Below are positions 48,110 to 58,150 of a stretch of DNA of 64,000 nucleotides, piece by piece. A program made the position numbers and the translations under genes. The notes under the pieces are model-generated. The model had not been told where the DNA came from. It searched no databases and worked only from the letters and a program-made list of their open reading frames with translations. The stretch's first letter is position 1. Each line of letters opens with the position of its first letter. Source of the DNA: Ramlibacter sp. PS4R-6 (GTDB taxonomy: Bacteria > Pseudomonadota > Gammaproteobacteria > Burkholderiales > Burkholderiaceae_C); NCBI RefSeq assembly GCF_037572775.1, contig NZ_JBBHKA010000001.1, positions 2,790,001-2,854,000 on the forward strand. Reading direction: 5' to 3'.

Positions 48110-48750
48110 GTGAGCTCGGCTTGTTGGGCCCCCTCGGGGCCGTTGGAGGAATCGGATTCGGCGGGTGACTCGATGGCCAGTTCGGGCTGGAGCGCGTCGT
48201 CGGGCGGCGCCAGCGCGTTCATCAGTTCGGCCTGCTGCGCGGGGCTCTCGAGCACCGGCAGCTGCGCCAGCGACTCGATGCCGAGGTCGTCCAGGAACTG
48301 TTTCGTCGTGGCGTACAGGGCCGGGCGGCCGGGCGCCTCGCGATGGCCGATGACCTCGACCCAGCCGCGGTCCTCCAGCTGCTTGAGGATCTGCGAGTTG
48401 ATCGTGACGCCGCGGATCTCCTCCATGTCGCCGCGCGTCGTGGGCTGGCGGTAGGCGATGATCGCAAGCGTTTCCAGCACGGCGCGCGTGTACTTGGGCG
48501 GCTTCTCGGGGTGCAGGCGGTCGAGGTATTCCCGCATCTGCGGGCGGCTTTGGAAGCGCCAGCCGGTGGCGACCTGCACGAGCTCGACGCCGCGCTGCGC
48601 CCAGTCGTCCTGCAACTCGGCGAGCAGCGCCTTGACGGTGTCGGCACCGAGCTCGTCGTTGAAGAGGATGCGCAGCTCGCGCACGGCCAGCGGCTGCGGC
48701 GAGCAGATCAACGCGGTTTCGAGGACGCGCTTGGCATCCGTCGTATTCAT
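48106..48750 (-). CDS. scpB: SMC-Scp complex subunit ScpB
   Basis: A 214-residue protein with two winged-helix domains: [23 protein letters not shown] and [28 protein letters not shown] (in outline). The IAYRQPxTRxxIExIRGV core is diagnostic. It acts with ScpA and SMC in chromosome condensation. The C-terminal 40 residues are acidic and Pro/Ala-rich. It lies upstream of rluB; scpA is not visible nearby. Confidence 0.95.
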   Translation of the reverse strand: MNTTDAKRVLETALICSPQPLAVRELRILFNDELGADTVKALLAELQDDWAQRGVELVQVATGWRFQSRPQMREYLDRLHPEKPPKYTRAVLETLAIIAYRQPTTRGDMEEIRGVTINSQILKQLEDRGWVEVIGHREAPGRPALYATTKQFLDDLGIESLAQLPVLESPAQQAELMNALAPPDDALQPELAIESPAESDSSNGPEGAQQAELT

Positions 48751-48834
48751 GCTAGTTGCCGTTCCAGGAAAAGCGCCTTCGGGCGGCTGTACAGGGCGAA
48801 ATCGGTTGTCGGTCTGAGGCGCGGCAGCGAGAAC

Positions 48835-49845
48835 TCACGTTCCGCGGCGCGAACCCGGCATGGAGGCGGGCGGGGCCCCTGGGGACCTTTCGAATTCATT
48901 GTAGCGCACGCCCCAGGCGTCCAGAGCGCCCCGCAGGTCAGCCGGAAGCGCCGCGTGGAAATCGAGCGACACGCGCGTGACGGGGTGTTCGAACGCCAGG
49001 CGGAAGGCGTGCAGCGCCTGCCGCGACAGGCCGGCGTCCGCCGCTCCGCCGTACAGCGGGTCCGCCACCAGCGGATGGCCGATGTGCGCCATGTGCACGC
49101 GGATCTGGTGCGTGCGGCCCGTGTGCAGCGTGGCGCGCACCAGGCAGCCCCGCGGCGCGTCGGCAACGAGCTCCAGCGTGGTCCGCGCCGGCTTGCCCGA
49201 GTCGACGACCGCCATGCGCAGGCGGTTGCGCGGGTCGCGGCCTATGGGCGCGTCGACCGTGCGGGTGCCCGCGCCTTCCCACGCACGGTGCGCGAGCGCG
49301 AGGTACTGCCGCGAGACGTCGCGCGCCGCGATCATGCGCACCAGCGCGTCCATCGCCGCACGCGTGCGCGCAACCACCATCAGCCCGCTCGTGTCCTTGT
49401 CCAGGCGGTGCACGATCCCGGCGCGCGGCAGCGTGGACGCCGCCGGGTCGCGTGCGAGCAGGCCATTGAGCAGCGTGCCGCTCCAGTTGCCCGCCGCCGG
49501 GTGCACGACCAGCCCCGCGGGCTTGTCGATCACGAGCAGGTGCTCGTCTTCGTGCACCACATCCAGCGGCACGGGCTCGGGCCGGAACGCCTGGCTTTGC
49601 GGCGTGGGCTTGAGTTCGACGGTGCCGGCGTCACCGGCCTTCACCTTGTGCGCGGGCCGCGTCACGACCTTGCCCGCGACCGTCACGGCGCCCGCCTCCA
49701 CCAGCTGCTGCAGGTAACTGCGGGAGAACTCGGGCACCAGCACCGCGAGCGCGCGGTCCAGGCGCTCGCCGTGCAGCGCCGCGTCGACGGCGAACGGCCG
49801 CAGCTCGCTTTCGAGGTCGCCGGCGTCATCGAACATCGAAGCCAT
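48835..49845 (-). CDS. rluD: 23S rRNA pseudouridine synthase RluD
   Basis: A 336-residue RluA-family enzyme with an S4 domain (ERLDRALAVLVPEFSRSYLQ) and the catalytic Asp in GIVHRLDKDTSGLMVVA. RTHQIRVHMAHIGHPLVADP confirms the family. It modifies helix 69 of 23S rRNA. MASMFDD at complement 49843-49845 is the preferred start; ATGs 6 nt upstream and 9 nt downstream are also possible. It is divergent from bamD with only 14 nt between. Confidence 0.95.
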   Translation of the reverse strand: MASMFDDAGDLESELRPFAVDAALHGERLDRALAVLVPEFSRSYLQQLVEAGAVTVAGKVVTRPAHKVKAGDAGTVELKPTPQSQAFRPEPVPLDVVHEDEHLLVIDKPAGLVVHPAAGNWSGTLLNGLLARDPAASTLPRAGIVHRLDKDTSGLMVVARTRAAMDALVRMIAARDVSRQYLALAHRAWEGAGTRTVDAPIGRDPRNRLRMAVVDSGKPARTTLELVADAPRGCLVRATLHTGRTHQIRVHMAHIGHPLVADPLYGGAADAGLSRQALHAFRLAFEHPVTRVSLDFHAALPADLRGALDAWGVRYNEFERSPGAPPASMPGSRRGT

Positions 49846-49859
49846 TATCATCGCCACCC

Positions 49860-50678
49860 ATGGCACAGACGTCTTCCGCCCACGGCCGCCGCCTCGCGCT
49901 GGCCGCCACGGCAACCCTCCTCGCGGCGCTTGTCGCCGGCTGCTCCTCCTTCGGCGAGGACAAGACGGCCCGGCAGCAGCCGGCCCGGATCTATGCCGAC
50001 GCGCGCGACGAGATGTCGTCGGGCAATTACGACAAGGCGATCCCGCTGTTCGAGAAGCTCGAAGGCCGCGCCGCCGGCACGCCGCTCGCGCAGCAGGCCC
50101 AGCTGGAGAAGGCGTACGCGCAGTACAAGTCCAATGACCAGGGTGCCGCTCTGGCGACCATCGACCGCTTCCTCAAGCAGCACCCGGCCAGCCCCGCCAC
50201 CGATTACGCGCTGTACCTGAAGGGCATCGTCAACTTCAACGACAACCTCGGCCCGATGTCGTTCCTGGCGCGCCAGGACCTGTCCGAGCGCGACCAGAAG
50301 GCGGCCAAGGAATCGTTCGAGGCCTTCCGCGAGCTCGTGGCCCGCTTCCCCGAATCGAAGTACAGCGGCGACGCGCGGGCGCGCATGCGCTACATCGTGA
50401 ACTCGCTGGCGGCGTACGAGGTGCACGTGGCGCGCTACTACTTCAGCCGCGGCGCCTACGTGGCCGCGGCCAACCGCGCCCAGAACGCGATCACGGACTA
50501 CCAGGACGTGCCGGCGGTCGAGGAAGCCCTCTTCATCATGATGCGCTCGTACGAGCAGCTGGGCCTGCAGGCGCTGGCTGCCGACACGCGGCGGGTGATG
50601 GAGAAGAACTACCCGAAGAGCGAGTACCTCACCAGGGGTTCGAAGGGTCCGGATCGCCCGTGGTGGATGTTCTGGTGA
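49860..50678 (+). CDS. bamD: Outer membrane assembly lipoprotein BamD (ComL)
   Basis: A 272-residue lipoprotein (lipobox LVAGCSSF, Cys28 approx.) with TPR-like helical repeats: ARDEMSSGNYDKAIPLFEKL, then YLKGIVNFNDNLGPMSF and SRGAYVAAANRAQNAITDYQ. It is an essential BAM subunit. Its last 50 nt overlap the convergent helicase gene, an unusual antisense overlap for an essential gene. Confidence 0.97.
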   Translation: MAQTSSAHGRRLALAATATLLAALVAGCSSFGEDKTARQQPARIYADARDEMSSGNYDKAIPLFEKLEGRAAGTPLAQQAQLEKAYAQYKSNDQGAALATIDRFLKQHPASPATDYALYLKGIVNFNDNLGPMSFLARQDLSERDQKAAKESFEAFRELVARFPESKYSGDARARMRYIVNSLAAYEVHVARYYFSRGAYVAAANRAQNAITDYQDVPAVEEALFIMMRSYEQLGLQALAADTRRVMEKNYPKSEYLTRGSKGPDRPWWMFW

Positions 50679-52653
50679 GCGCGTCCAGCGCCGCCAGCCA
50701 CTCCTCCTTCGAGCCCAGCACGCGCATCGGCGGCAATGCCGCCATCAGCCGCTTGCCATAGCCCATCGTCGCCAGGCGCGTGTCGCCGACGACCAGCACG
50801 CCCTGGTCGGACTCGCGGCGGATCAGGCGCCCCGCGCCCTGCTTGAGCGCCACGGCCGCCTCCGGCACGAAGTAGTCGTTGAACGGGTTGCGGCCCTGCG
50901 ACTGGAGCCGCTGCGAGCGCGCTTCCACCAGCGGGTCGCCCGGGGGCGGGAACGGCAACTTGTCGATGACCACCAGCTGCAGCGCTTCGCCCGGCACGTC
51001 CACGCCTTCCCAGAACGACGCGGATGCGACGAGCACGCAGCCCGGCCGGCCCATCGCGTCGCCCTCGCGGAAACGCTCGATCAGCCGGCGCTTGGGCCAC
51101 TGGCCTTGCACCAGCACCTCGAGCTCGCCCGTGCCCGAGAAGCGCGACTGGAGCTCCTCGCCGATGGCGCGCAGCGCCCGCAGCGTCGTCGTGAGCACCA
51201 TCGTTCGCCCGCCCAGCGCGAGCGCGCCTTGTGCGGCCAGCTTCGCGACGGCGCCGCTGTGTCCGGGATCGTTGGGACGCGGCAGGTCGCGCGGCACGTA
51301 CACGGCAGCCTGCGCCGCATAGTCGAACGGGCTCTCGACGCGCAGCACCTCGGATTCCGCGAGCCCGCACGGCTCGGTGAACCACGAGAGGCGATCGTCG
51401 TCGCCCAGCGTCGCAGACGTGAAGACCCAGGCGCGCGTCGACGCATCGGCCTCGCCCTCGCGCAGCAGTTTCTCGCGCACCGCCTGCGCGATGTCCAGTG
51501 GCGACTCGACGAGGCGCAGCTGCGTGCCGGCATCGACCCAGCGCACCGAGTCGGCATCCGCGGGCGCCATGAACAGGTCCACGCGCCGGCCGAGCTCGTG
51601 GGCCCGCTCGATCAGGCGCGAGAAATCAGGCGCGATCTCCGACACCGAGTTCACCGCGTCGTAGGTCTCGGCCAGCGTGTCGCGCAGCTGCGCCAGTGCA
51701 CCACGCCATGACTCCGCGTCGAGGCCTTCGGGCGCTTCATCGACCCAGCGCAGCCGCGCGCCCTGCACAGTGCGGCCGACGGCCAGGCGCAGGTCGCGCG
51801 CCGCCCGTTCCAGGTTCGAGGCAGCGCGCGACCAGTCGACCAACCCGCGGGCGAATTGCAAGCCGGCCGCCAAAGTGTCGCGCGCGAGGTCCAGCAGCTG
51901 GCCCGTCGTGAGCTGCGCGCCCAGGAACTGCACGCCGGTCTCGTTCAGCTGGTGCGCCTCGTCGAAGATCGCGACGCGCACGGTCGGCAACAGCTCGGCC
52001 ATGCCGGACTCGCGCACGGCCAGGTCGGCGAAGAACAGGTGGTGGTTGATCACCACGACGTCGGCCGCCAACGCTTCCTTGCGCGCCTGGTTCACATGGC
52101 ACTGCCGGAATTTCGGGCACTGCGCGCCCAGGCAGTTCTCGCGCGTGGACGTGACCAGCGGGATCAGCGGCGAGCGCTCGTCCAGCCCCGGCAGCTCGGC
52201 CAGGTCGCCGGTGCGCGTCACCTGGGCCCATTCCTCGATCTTCGCCAGCGAACGCAGCGCGGCGCGGTCGACCGAGCCGGCATCGCGCCGGGCCAGTTCC
52301 ATGCGGTGGATGCACAGGTAGCTGGCGCGGCCCTTGAGCAAGGCCATGCGCACCGGCAGGCCCAGCGCCTCGACCAAGCGCGGCAGGTCGCGGCCGTGCA
52401 ATTGGTCCTGCAGGGTCTTGGTGGCGGTCGACAGCAGCACGCGTTCGCCCGACAGCAGGGCCGGCACCAGGTACGAGAAGGTCTTGCCGACGCCCGTGCC
52501 CGCCTCCACCACCAGCGAGCCGCCATTGGCGATGGTGCGCGCGACCGCCAGCGCCATGCGGGTCTGCCCCGTGCGCGGGCGGAAGTGCTCGGCGGCGCGC
52601 GAAAGCACGCCGCCCGCCGCGAAAGCTTCGCGCACCGGGTCGTCCAACGTCAT
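50629..52653 (-). CDS. DinG/YoaA-type ATP-dependent DNA helicase
   Basis: A 674-residue XPD-like superfamily 2 helicase. Walker A is AGTGVGKT (51-58); the 4Fe-4S ligands are Cys114, 174, 179 and 185; the DEAH box is at 231-234 in AIFDEAHQL. Helicase motif VI region QGAGRLIRRESDQGVLVVGD is near the C-terminus. DinG unwinds R-loops and forks; YoaA acts with the polymerase clamp-loader chi subunit. The exact ortholog is uncertain, so no symbol is given. The DUF465 gene lies immediately upstream. Confidence 0.92.
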   Translation of the reverse strand: MTLDDPVREAFAAGGVLSRAAEHFRPRTGQTRMALAVARTIANGGSLVVEAGTGVGKTFSYLVPALLSGERVLLSTATKTLQDQLHGRDLPRLVEALGLPVRMALLKGRASYLCIHRMELARRDAGSVDRAALRSLAKIEEWAQVTRTGDLAELPGLDERSPLIPLVTSTRENCLGAQCPKFRQCHVNQARKEALAADVVVINHHLFFADLAVRESGMAELLPTVRVAIFDEAHQLNETGVQFLGAQLTTGQLLDLARDTLAAGLQFARGLVDWSRAASNLERAARDLRLAVGRTVQGARLRWVDEAPEGLDAESWRGALAQLRDTLAETYDAVNSVSEIAPDFSRLIERAHELGRRVDLFMAPADADSVRWVDAGTQLRLVESPLDIAQAVREKLLREGEADASTRAWVFTSATLGDDDRLSWFTEPCGLAESEVLRVESPFDYAAQAAVYVPRDLPRPNDPGHSGAVAKLAAQGALALGGRTMVLTTTLRALRAIGEELQSRFSGTGELEVLVQGQWPKRRLIERFREGDAMGRPGCVLVASASFWEGVDVPGEALQLVVIDKLPFPPPGDPLVEARSQRLQSQGRNPFNDYFVPEAAVALKQGAGRLIRRESDQGVLVVGDTRLATMGYGKRLMAALPPMRVLGSKEEWLAALDALTRTSTTGDPDPSNPW

Positions 52654-52663
52654 CGGGGGAGTA

Positions 52664-52867
52664 TCAGGCAGGTTCCTTGGGGTCCAGCTGCAGCTCGAGC
52701 TTCGCGATCTGGTCGCGCAGCTGCAGCCGCTTCTTCTTGAGCCGCCGCAGCATGAGCTCGTCCACGGGAGACTGTTCGGCGGCCCGGTCGATCAGCGCGT
52801 CCAGGTCGGCGTGCTCCATGCGCAGCTCGATCAAACGGCGCTCCGGCGAATGCAGGTTGGTTTCCAA
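52664..52867 (-). CDS. DUF465 (YdcH-like) small protein
   Basis: A 67-residue mostly helical protein: RRLIELRMEHADLDALIDRAA and MLRRLKKKRLQLRDQIAKLE, the DUF465 pattern of a charged helical hairpin. I prefer the TTG at complement 52865-52867 behind AAAGGGCG. An ATG at 52933 would give a longer protein but overlaps the phosphatase promoter and reads unnaturally. It ends 10 nt upstream of the helicase start. Function unknown. Confidence 0.8.
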   Translation of the reverse strand: METNLHSPERRLIELRMEHADLDALIDRAAEQSPVDELMLRRLKKKRLQLRDQIAKLELQLDPKEPA

Positions 52868-52881
52868 TTTGCGCCCTTTAC

Positions 52882-52910
52882 TTGGGCCCGTGGTCCGCTG
52901 CGTTGATAAT
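52882..52910 (+). promoter_or_regulatory. Sigma70-type promoter of the PP2C gene
   Basis: TTGGGC (52882-52887) and GATAAT (52905-52910) are separated by exactly 17 nt. The phosphatase ATG follows at 52936. This is one of the better-matching promoters in the window; it is based on sequence only. Confidence 0.55.
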
Positions 52911-52935
52911 AAGGCTTTCAGTTGTCGCATCAAAC

Positions 52936-53697
52936 ATGGGCAAAGGCTACCGACTCACGGCCTCGACGGGGATCCACAAGGGGGACCGCGAATACCAGCA
53001 GGACCAAGTTCGCCTGATCGCGCACGCGCGCGTGCCCGGCTGCGTCATGGCCGTCGTGGCCGACGGCATGGGCGGCCGCAGCGGCGGCCGCAAGGCCTCC
53101 GACCAGGTGATGCTCACGGCCAAGCAGCTGTTCGACCGCTACTCGCCCGACCACGACGACGCCAGCTCGCTGCTCACGCAGATCGTGCAGGAGTCGCACA
53201 TCGTCATCAAGCTGACGGCGATTTCCTCCGAGCAGGAGCCGCACAGCACCATCGCCGGTTTCATCATCAACCCCAACGGCGACTGCCACTGGGTGCATGC
53301 CGGCGATTCGCGCATCTACCACTTTCAGAACGGCCGCCTCGCCAAGCGCACGATGGACCACTCGTACGTGCAGACGCTCGTGGACCGGGGCGAGCTCACC
53401 GAGGAAGAGGCGAACGTGCACCCTCAGTCGAACATCCTGATGGGCTGCCTCGGCGCCGAGGACGACCCGCCGATCACGCACCACGTCATCCCCGAACTCA
53501 AGCCCGGCGACGTGCTGATGTGCTGCAGCGACGGCGTGTGGCACTACTTCTCGCCGAACGAACTGGGCTCCGTGCTGTCGTCGCTGTCGCCGCGCGAAGC
53601 CACCGAGTTCCTCATCGAGAAGGCGCGCTCGCGCGGACGCGGGGGCGGCGACAACCTGTCGCTCGCCATCGTCAAGGTCGAGCCGCTGGAAGCGTGA
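52936..53697 (+). CDS. PP2C-family Ser/Thr protein phosphatase
   Basis: A 253-residue PPM phosphatase. Metal-binding motifs are DREYQQDQ (Asp), VVADGMGGRSGG, WVHAGDSRIYHF, LMCCSDGVWHY and GGGDNLSLAIV. All key Asp residues are present. It is a natural counterpart to a Hanks-type kinase such as the one at 22.7 kb, but the genes are 28 kb apart and no interaction is shown. It has its own promoter-like sequence and is divergent from the DUF465 gene. Confidence 0.92.
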   Translation: MGKGYRLTASTGIHKGDREYQQDQVRLIAHARVPGCVMAVVADGMGGRSGGRKASDQVMLTAKQLFDRYSPDHDDASSLLTQIVQESHIVIKLTAISSEQEPHSTIAGFIINPNGDCHWVHAGDSRIYHFQNGRLAKRTMDHSYVQTLVDRGELTEEEANVHPQSNILMGCLGAEDDPPITHHVIPELKPGDVLMCCSDGVWHYFSPNELGSVLSSLSPREATEFLIEKARSRGRGGGDNLSLAIVKVEPLEA

Positions 53698-53701
53698 CGG
53701 C

Positions 53702-54325
53702 CTAGGCCGGGTCCTTCAGCGAACTGGCCGCGGGCTTCTTCCGCTCGGCCTGGCGCTTGCGCAGTTTCTCCTCGCGCTCCTTCGCGTCGGCGACGCGCCG
53801 GGCGTGCTCCTTCGCGTTCTTCGCCGCCTCGGCGTCGCGCCGCTGCTTCGCCGCCGCCTGCTCGGCGCTGCGCTGCTGGATGTCGCGCTCGCGCTGCGCG
53901 GCCTTGGCCGCGGACCCATCGGCTTGCGAGGCCTTGGCTGCCGCGCGCTCATTGGAACGCAAGCCGCGGTCGGCCTGCGACGCCGCGCGCTCCGGTGCGC
54001 TGGCCGCACGTTCGCGCTGCTGGGCGTTCTTCTCGTCGATCTCGCTGCGCCGCTCGGCCGCCTTGCGCTTGCGCAGCGCGTCGTTCAGCGCGATCTCCTG
54101 CCGGCGCAGGTCGCTCACCACCTCGCGGCGCCTGGCCTTGGCGGCGGCCAGGCAATCGTTGACGGCGAACTTGCCGTAACACGCCTTCTCGTCGGCCTTG
54201 TAGGTGGCTTCGGCCTTCTCGCGCTGCTGCTTCAGGCGCGCGCGCTCGGCGGCGACGGACGCGTCTTCGTCCTGCGCATGCGCGGCGGCGGCCAGGGCCA
54301 GCGACAGAAGGAACAACCGTTTCAT
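53702..54325 (-). CDS. Exported coiled-coil hypothetical protein
   Basis: A 207-residue protein with a signal peptide (MKRLFLLSLALAAAAHA). The mature part is almost entirely charged helix rich in Ala, Arg, Lys and Glu, with two Cys (KACYGKFAVNDCLAAAKARRREV) that may form a disulfide, and a Lys/Arg/Glu tail. This is consistent with a long periplasmic coiled coil. Its start overlaps the zapE stop by 4 nt. No family recognised; function unknown. Confidence 0.75.
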   Translation of the reverse strand: MKRLFLLSLALAAAAHAQDEDASVAAERARLKQQREKAEATYKADEKACYGKFAVNDCLAAAKARRREVVSDLRRQEIALNDALRKRKAAERRSEIDEKNAQQRERAASAPERAASQADRGLRSNERAAAKASQADGSAAKAAQRERDIQQRSAEQAAAKQRRDAEAAKNAKEHARRVADAKEREEKLRKRQAERKKPAASSLKDPA

Positions 54326-55422
54326 GTGAGGCTCGTGTCGACCATGCGGTGCTGCAGCGCCAGGAATTCCGCCGACTGCATCTCGGCCAGGCGCGACACC
54401 GTGCGCGGGAATTCGTGCGCCAGCGGGCCTTCGAGGTACAACGCCTCGGGCGGCACGGCCGCCGACATGATCAGTTTCACGCGGCGATCGTAAAGCACGT
54501 CCACGAGCCACGTGAACCGCCGGGCTTCGGAGGCCATGCGAGGGGGCATCTGCGGCACGTCCGACAGCAGCACGGTGTGGAACTGCGTCGCGATCTCCAG
54601 GTAGTCGTTCTGCGAGCGCGGGCCGCCGCACAGGGTCTTGAAATCGAACCAGACCACGCCGCCGGCCTTGCGCCGGGCGCGGATCTCGCGCTGCTCGATG
54701 TGCAGCACGGGGTCCTCGTCCTGCGTCTCCGCCAGGCGCGTGAAAGCCTCGTCCATCTCGGCATCGGCCTGCTCACCCAGCGGCGTGTGGTACAGGCGCA
54801 CGGTCTCCATCGTGCGCGCCCGGTAGTCCACCCCGTTGTCGACGTTGACCACTTCGAGCTTCTCGTTGAGCAGCGCGATCGCGGGCAGGATCCGGTCGCG
54901 GTGCAGCCCGTCGGGGTAGAGGTCGTCGGGGCGGAAGTTCGACGTGGTGACGAAACCCACGCCGTTCTCGAACAGCGACACCAGCAGCCGGTGCAGGATC
55001 ATCGCGTCGGTGATGTCCGCGACGTGGAACTCGTCGAAGCAGATCAGGCGGTACTTCTTCGACATGCGTTCGCCCAGCTCGTCGAGCGGGTTGACGGTGC
55101 CCTGGAGGTCAGCCAGCTGCCGGTGCACCTCGCGCATGAATTCGTGGAAGTGCAGCCGCGTCTTGCGCACGATCGGCACCGCCTTGTAGAAGCAGTCCAT
55201 CAGGAAGCTCTTGCCGCGCCCCACCCCGCCGAACATGTACACGCCGCGCGGGATGTCGGGCCGGTTGATCAGCTTCTTGAGGACGTTGGAGCGCTGCTCC
55301 TTGAAGTCCGCCCACTCGCTCGCGCAGCGCTCGAGCGCCTCCACGGCGCGCAGCTGCGCGGGGTCGCTCGCATAGCCGCGCGCGAGCAGCTCGGATTCGT
55401 AGACAGCGCGAACCGAGGGCAC
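54322..55422 (-). CDS. zapE: Cell division protein ZapE (AFG1-like ATPase)
   Basis: A 366-residue AAA+ ATPase with Walker A GGVGRGKSFLMD, Walker B in LICFDEFHVADITDAMIL, and sensor-1 VGFVTTSNFRPDDLYPDGLHRDRILP (in outline). The DEFHV and SNFxPxxLYxxGL motifs are typical of AFG1/ZapE. It modulates the Z-ring in E. coli. It starts with GTG at complement 55420-55422 and lies 13 nt after lpdA. Confidence 0.95.
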   Translation of the reverse strand: MPSVRAVYESELLARGYASDPAQLRAVEALERCASEWADFKEQRSNVLKKLINRPDIPRGVYMFGGVGRGKSFLMDCFYKAVPIVRKTRLHFHEFMREVHRQLADLQGTVNPLDELGERMSKKYRLICFDEFHVADITDAMILHRLLVSLFENGVGFVTTSNFRPDDLYPDGLHRDRILPAIALLNEKLEVVNVDNGVDYRARTMETVRLYHTPLGEQADAEMDEAFTRLAETQDEDPVLHIEQREIRARRKAGGVVWFDFKTLCGGPRSQNDYLEIATQFHTVLLSDVPQMPPRMASEARRFTWLVDVLYDRRVKLIMSAAVPPEALYLEGPLAHEFPRTVSRLAEMQSAEFLALQHRMVDTSLT

Positions 55423-55435
55423 GTCGCGCGGGGCC

Positions 55436-56854
55436 TCAGAAATTGAGCGTGCGCTTGTCGACGGCCAGCGCGGCTTCCTTCGTCGCCTCGGACAGCGACG
55501 GATGCGCGTGGCAGATGCGGGCGATGTCCTCGGCGGACGCGCGGAACTCCATCGCCACCACGGCCTCGGAGATCAGTTCGCTGGCCATCGGGCCGACGAT
55601 GTGCACGCCGAGGATCTCGTCCGTCGTCGCGTCGGCCAGGAACTTGACCATGCCGGTCGTGTCGCCCAGCGCGCGCGCGCGGCCGTTGGCCATGAACGGG
55701 AAGGTGCCCGCCTTGTACTTCACGCCGGCGGCCTTGAGCTGCTGCTCCGTCTGCCCGACCCACGCGATCTCGGGGCTGGTGTAGATCACCCAGGGGATGG
55801 TGTTGAAGTTGACGTGGCCATGCTGGCCGGCGATGCGCTCGGCCACCGCGACGCCCTCTTCCTCGGCCTTGTGCGCGAGCATCGGGCCGCGCACCACGTC
55901 GCCGATCGCCCAGACGCCGGCCAGGTTCGTGCGGCACTGGTCGTCCACGAGGACGGCGCCGCGCTCGTCGAGCTTCAGGCCGACCGCCTCCGGGTTCAGG
56001 CCGATCGTGTTGGGCACGCGGCCGATCGAGACGATCAGCTTGTCGACCTCGAGCTTCTGCGCCTCGCCCTTCGCGTTGGTGTACGCCACCGAGACGCCGC
56101 CCTTGCCCTTCTTGATCTCGCCGACCTTCACGCCCAGCTCGACCTTCAGGCCCTGCTTGTCGAAGGCCTTCTTGGCCTCCTTGGCGATCTGCTCGTCGAC
56201 CGCGCCAAGGAAGGTGGGCAGCGCCTCGAGAACGGTCACTTCCGAGCCGATGCGGCGCCACACCGAACCCATCTCCAGGCCGATCACGCCGGAGCCGATC
56301 AGGCCCAGCTTCTTCGGCACCGACGGGATGCGCAGCGCGCCGTCGTTGGACAGGATCGACTCCTCGTCGAACGGCACGCCTTGCAGCGCGCGCGGGTTGG
56401 AACCCGTCGCGACGATCACGTTCTTCGCGACCAGCGTCTCGTCGCCAACCTTCACTTCCCACGCACCCTGCGCGCCGCCCGCGAACGAGCCGCGGCCGTG
56501 GAAGAAGGTGACCTTGTTCTTCTTGAACAGGAACAGGATGCCGTCGTTGTTCTGCTTCACGACCTGGTCCTTGCGGGCCAGCATCTTCGCGACGTCCAGC
56601 GACAGGCTGCCGACGTTGATGCCGTGGTCGCCGAAGTGCTTCGCGGCTTCCTCGTAGTTCTCCGAGGACTGCAGCAGCGCCTTGGAGGGGATGCAGCCGA
56701 CGTTCGTGCAGGTCCCGCCCGGCGCGGGCTTGCCGTCCTTGTTCTTCCACTCGTCGATGCAGGCGGTGTTGAAGCCGAGCTGCGCCGCGCGGATGGCGGC
56801 GATGTAGCCGCCGGGGCCGCCGCCGATGACGACCACGTCGAAGTTCTTTGCCAT
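55436..56854 (-). CDS. lpdA: Dihydrolipoyl dehydrogenase (E3)
   Basis: A 472-residue flavoprotein disulfide reductase. FAD-binding [19 protein letters not shown], redox pair in [16 protein letters not shown]-binding [17 protein letters not shown], and the C-terminal catalytic His-Glu in [16 protein letters not shown]. It reoxidises the lipoyl group of OdhB. Located 10 nt downstream of odhB. Confidence 0.98.
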   Translation of the reverse strand: MAKNFDVVVIGGGPGGYIAAIRAAQLGFNTACIDEWKNKDGKPAPGGTCTNVGCIPSKALLQSSENYEEAAKHFGDHGINVGSLSLDVAKMLARKDQVVKQNNDGILFLFKKNKVTFFHGRGSFAGGAQGAWEVKVGDETLVAKNVIVATGSNPRALQGVPFDEESILSNDGALRIPSVPKKLGLIGSGVIGLEMGSVWRRIGSEVTVLEALPTFLGAVDEQIAKEAKKAFDKQGLKVELGVKVGEIKKGKGGVSVAYTNAKGEAQKLEVDKLIVSIGRVPNTIGLNPEAVGLKLDERGAVLVDDQCRTNLAGVWAIGDVVRGPMLAHKAEEEGVAVAERIAGQHGHVNFNTIPWVIYTSPEIAWVGQTEQQLKAAGVKYKAGTFPFMANGRARALGDTTGMVKFLADATTDEILGVHIVGPMASELISEAVVAMEFRASAEDIARICHAHPSLSEATKEAALAVDKRTLNF

Positions 56855-56864
56855 CGTCGTTTCC

Positions 56865-58118
56865 TCAGATGTCGAAGAGCAGGCGGGCCGGGTCTTCCAG
56901 CGCTTCCTTCATCGCCACCAGCCCCAGCACGGCTTCGCGGCCATCGATGATGCGGTGGTCGTAGCTCATGGCGAGGTAGTTGATCGGGCGCACGACGACC
57001 TGCCCGTTCTCGACCACCGCGCGGTCCTTGGTCGCGTGCACGCCCAGGATCGCCGATTGCGGCGGGTTGATGATGGGCGTCGACAGCATCGAGCCGAACA
57101 CGCCGCCGTTGGAGATGGAGAACGTGCCGCCGGTGAGCTCCTCGAGCCCCAGCTTGCCGTCGCGCGCCTTCACGCCGTACTCGGAGATCTTCTTCTCGAT
57201 GTCGGCGAAGGACATCTGGTCGGCGTTGCGCAGGATCGGCACGACGAGGCCGCGCGGCGAACCGACGGCGATGCCGATGTCGAAGTAGCCGTGGTAGACG
57301 ATGTCGTTCTGGTCGACGCTGGCGTTGAGGATCGGGTACTTCTTGAGCGCGTGCACCGCGGCCTTCACGAAGAAGGACATGAACCCGAGCTTGACACCGT
57401 GTTCCTTCTCGAACTTCTCCTGGAACTTCTTGCGCATGTCCATCACCGGGGCCATGTTCACCTCGTTGAACGTGGTCAGGATGGCGTTGGTCGATTGTGA
57501 CTGCAGCAGCCGCTCGGCCACGCGCGCGCGCAGGCGCGTCATCGGCACGCGCTGCTCGGGGCGGTTGCCCAGGTCGGGCGCGCTCACCGGCGCCGACACC
57601 TGCGGGAGCGGCTTGGGCGTGGCGATCGGGGCCGCCACCGGTGCGGCGGCCTTCGCGCCGCCGCCGGCCAGGGCGCCGATCACGTCGCCCTTGGTCACGC
57701 GGCCGTCGCGGCCGGTGCCGGCCACCGAGCCGGGCGCCATGGCGTTGTCGGCCATCATCTTCGCCGCGGCGGGCATGGCGATGTCGCCCTTGCCAGCGCC
57801 GGCCGGCGCCGCGGCTTGCGCGGGCGCGGGAGCCGGAGCGGCCTTGGCGGCCGCCGGCGCCGCGGCGCTGGCCTTGCCTTCCGTGTCGATCCTGGCGATG
57901 ACCTGGTCGGCCGCGACGGTCGCACCGTCGGGCTGCACGATCTCCGCCAGCACGCCCGCGCTGGGCGCCGGCACTTCGAGCACGACCTTGTCGGTCTCGA
58001 TCTCGATCAGGATTTCATCGATGGCGACGGCTTCGCCCGGTTTCTTCTTCCATTGCAGGAGGGTCGCTTCCGCCACCGACTCGGACAGTTGCGGGACCTT
58101 CACATCCACGAGAGCCAT
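56865..58118 (-). CDS. odhB: 2-oxoglutarate dehydrogenase E2, dihydrolipoyl succinyltransferase
   Basis: A 417-residue enzyme with one lipoyl domain (lipoylated Lys in [11 protein letters not shown]), an Ala/Pro-rich linker, a peripheral-subunit-binding domain ([21 protein letters not shown]), and the catalytic domain with [12 protein letters not shown]. It transfers succinyl groups to CoA in the citric acid cycle. It lies between odhA (72 nt gap containing a hairpin) and lpdA. Confidence 0.98.
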   Translation of the reverse strand: MALVDVKVPQLSESVAEATLLQWKKKPGEAVAIDEILIEIETDKVVLEVPAPSAGVLAEIVQPDGATVAADQVIARIDTEGKASAAAPAAAKAAPAPAPAQAAAPAGAGKGDIAMPAAAKMMADNAMAPGSVAGTGRDGRVTKGDVIGALAGGGAKAAAPVAAPIATPKPLPQVSAPVSAPDLGNRPEQRVPMTRLRARVAERLLQSQSTNAILTTFNEVNMAPVMDMRKKFQEKFEKEHGVKLGFMSFFVKAAVHALKKYPILNASVDQNDIVYHGYFDIGIAVGSPRGLVVPILRNADQMSFADIEKKISEYGVKARDGKLGLEELTGGTFSISNGGVFGSMLSTPIINPPQSAILGVHATKDRAVVENGQVVVRPINYLAMSYDHRIIDGREAVLGLVAMKEALEDPARLLFDI

Positions 58119-58150
58119 TTGAGTTTTCCTTGAATTTGTTCGTGCGCGTG

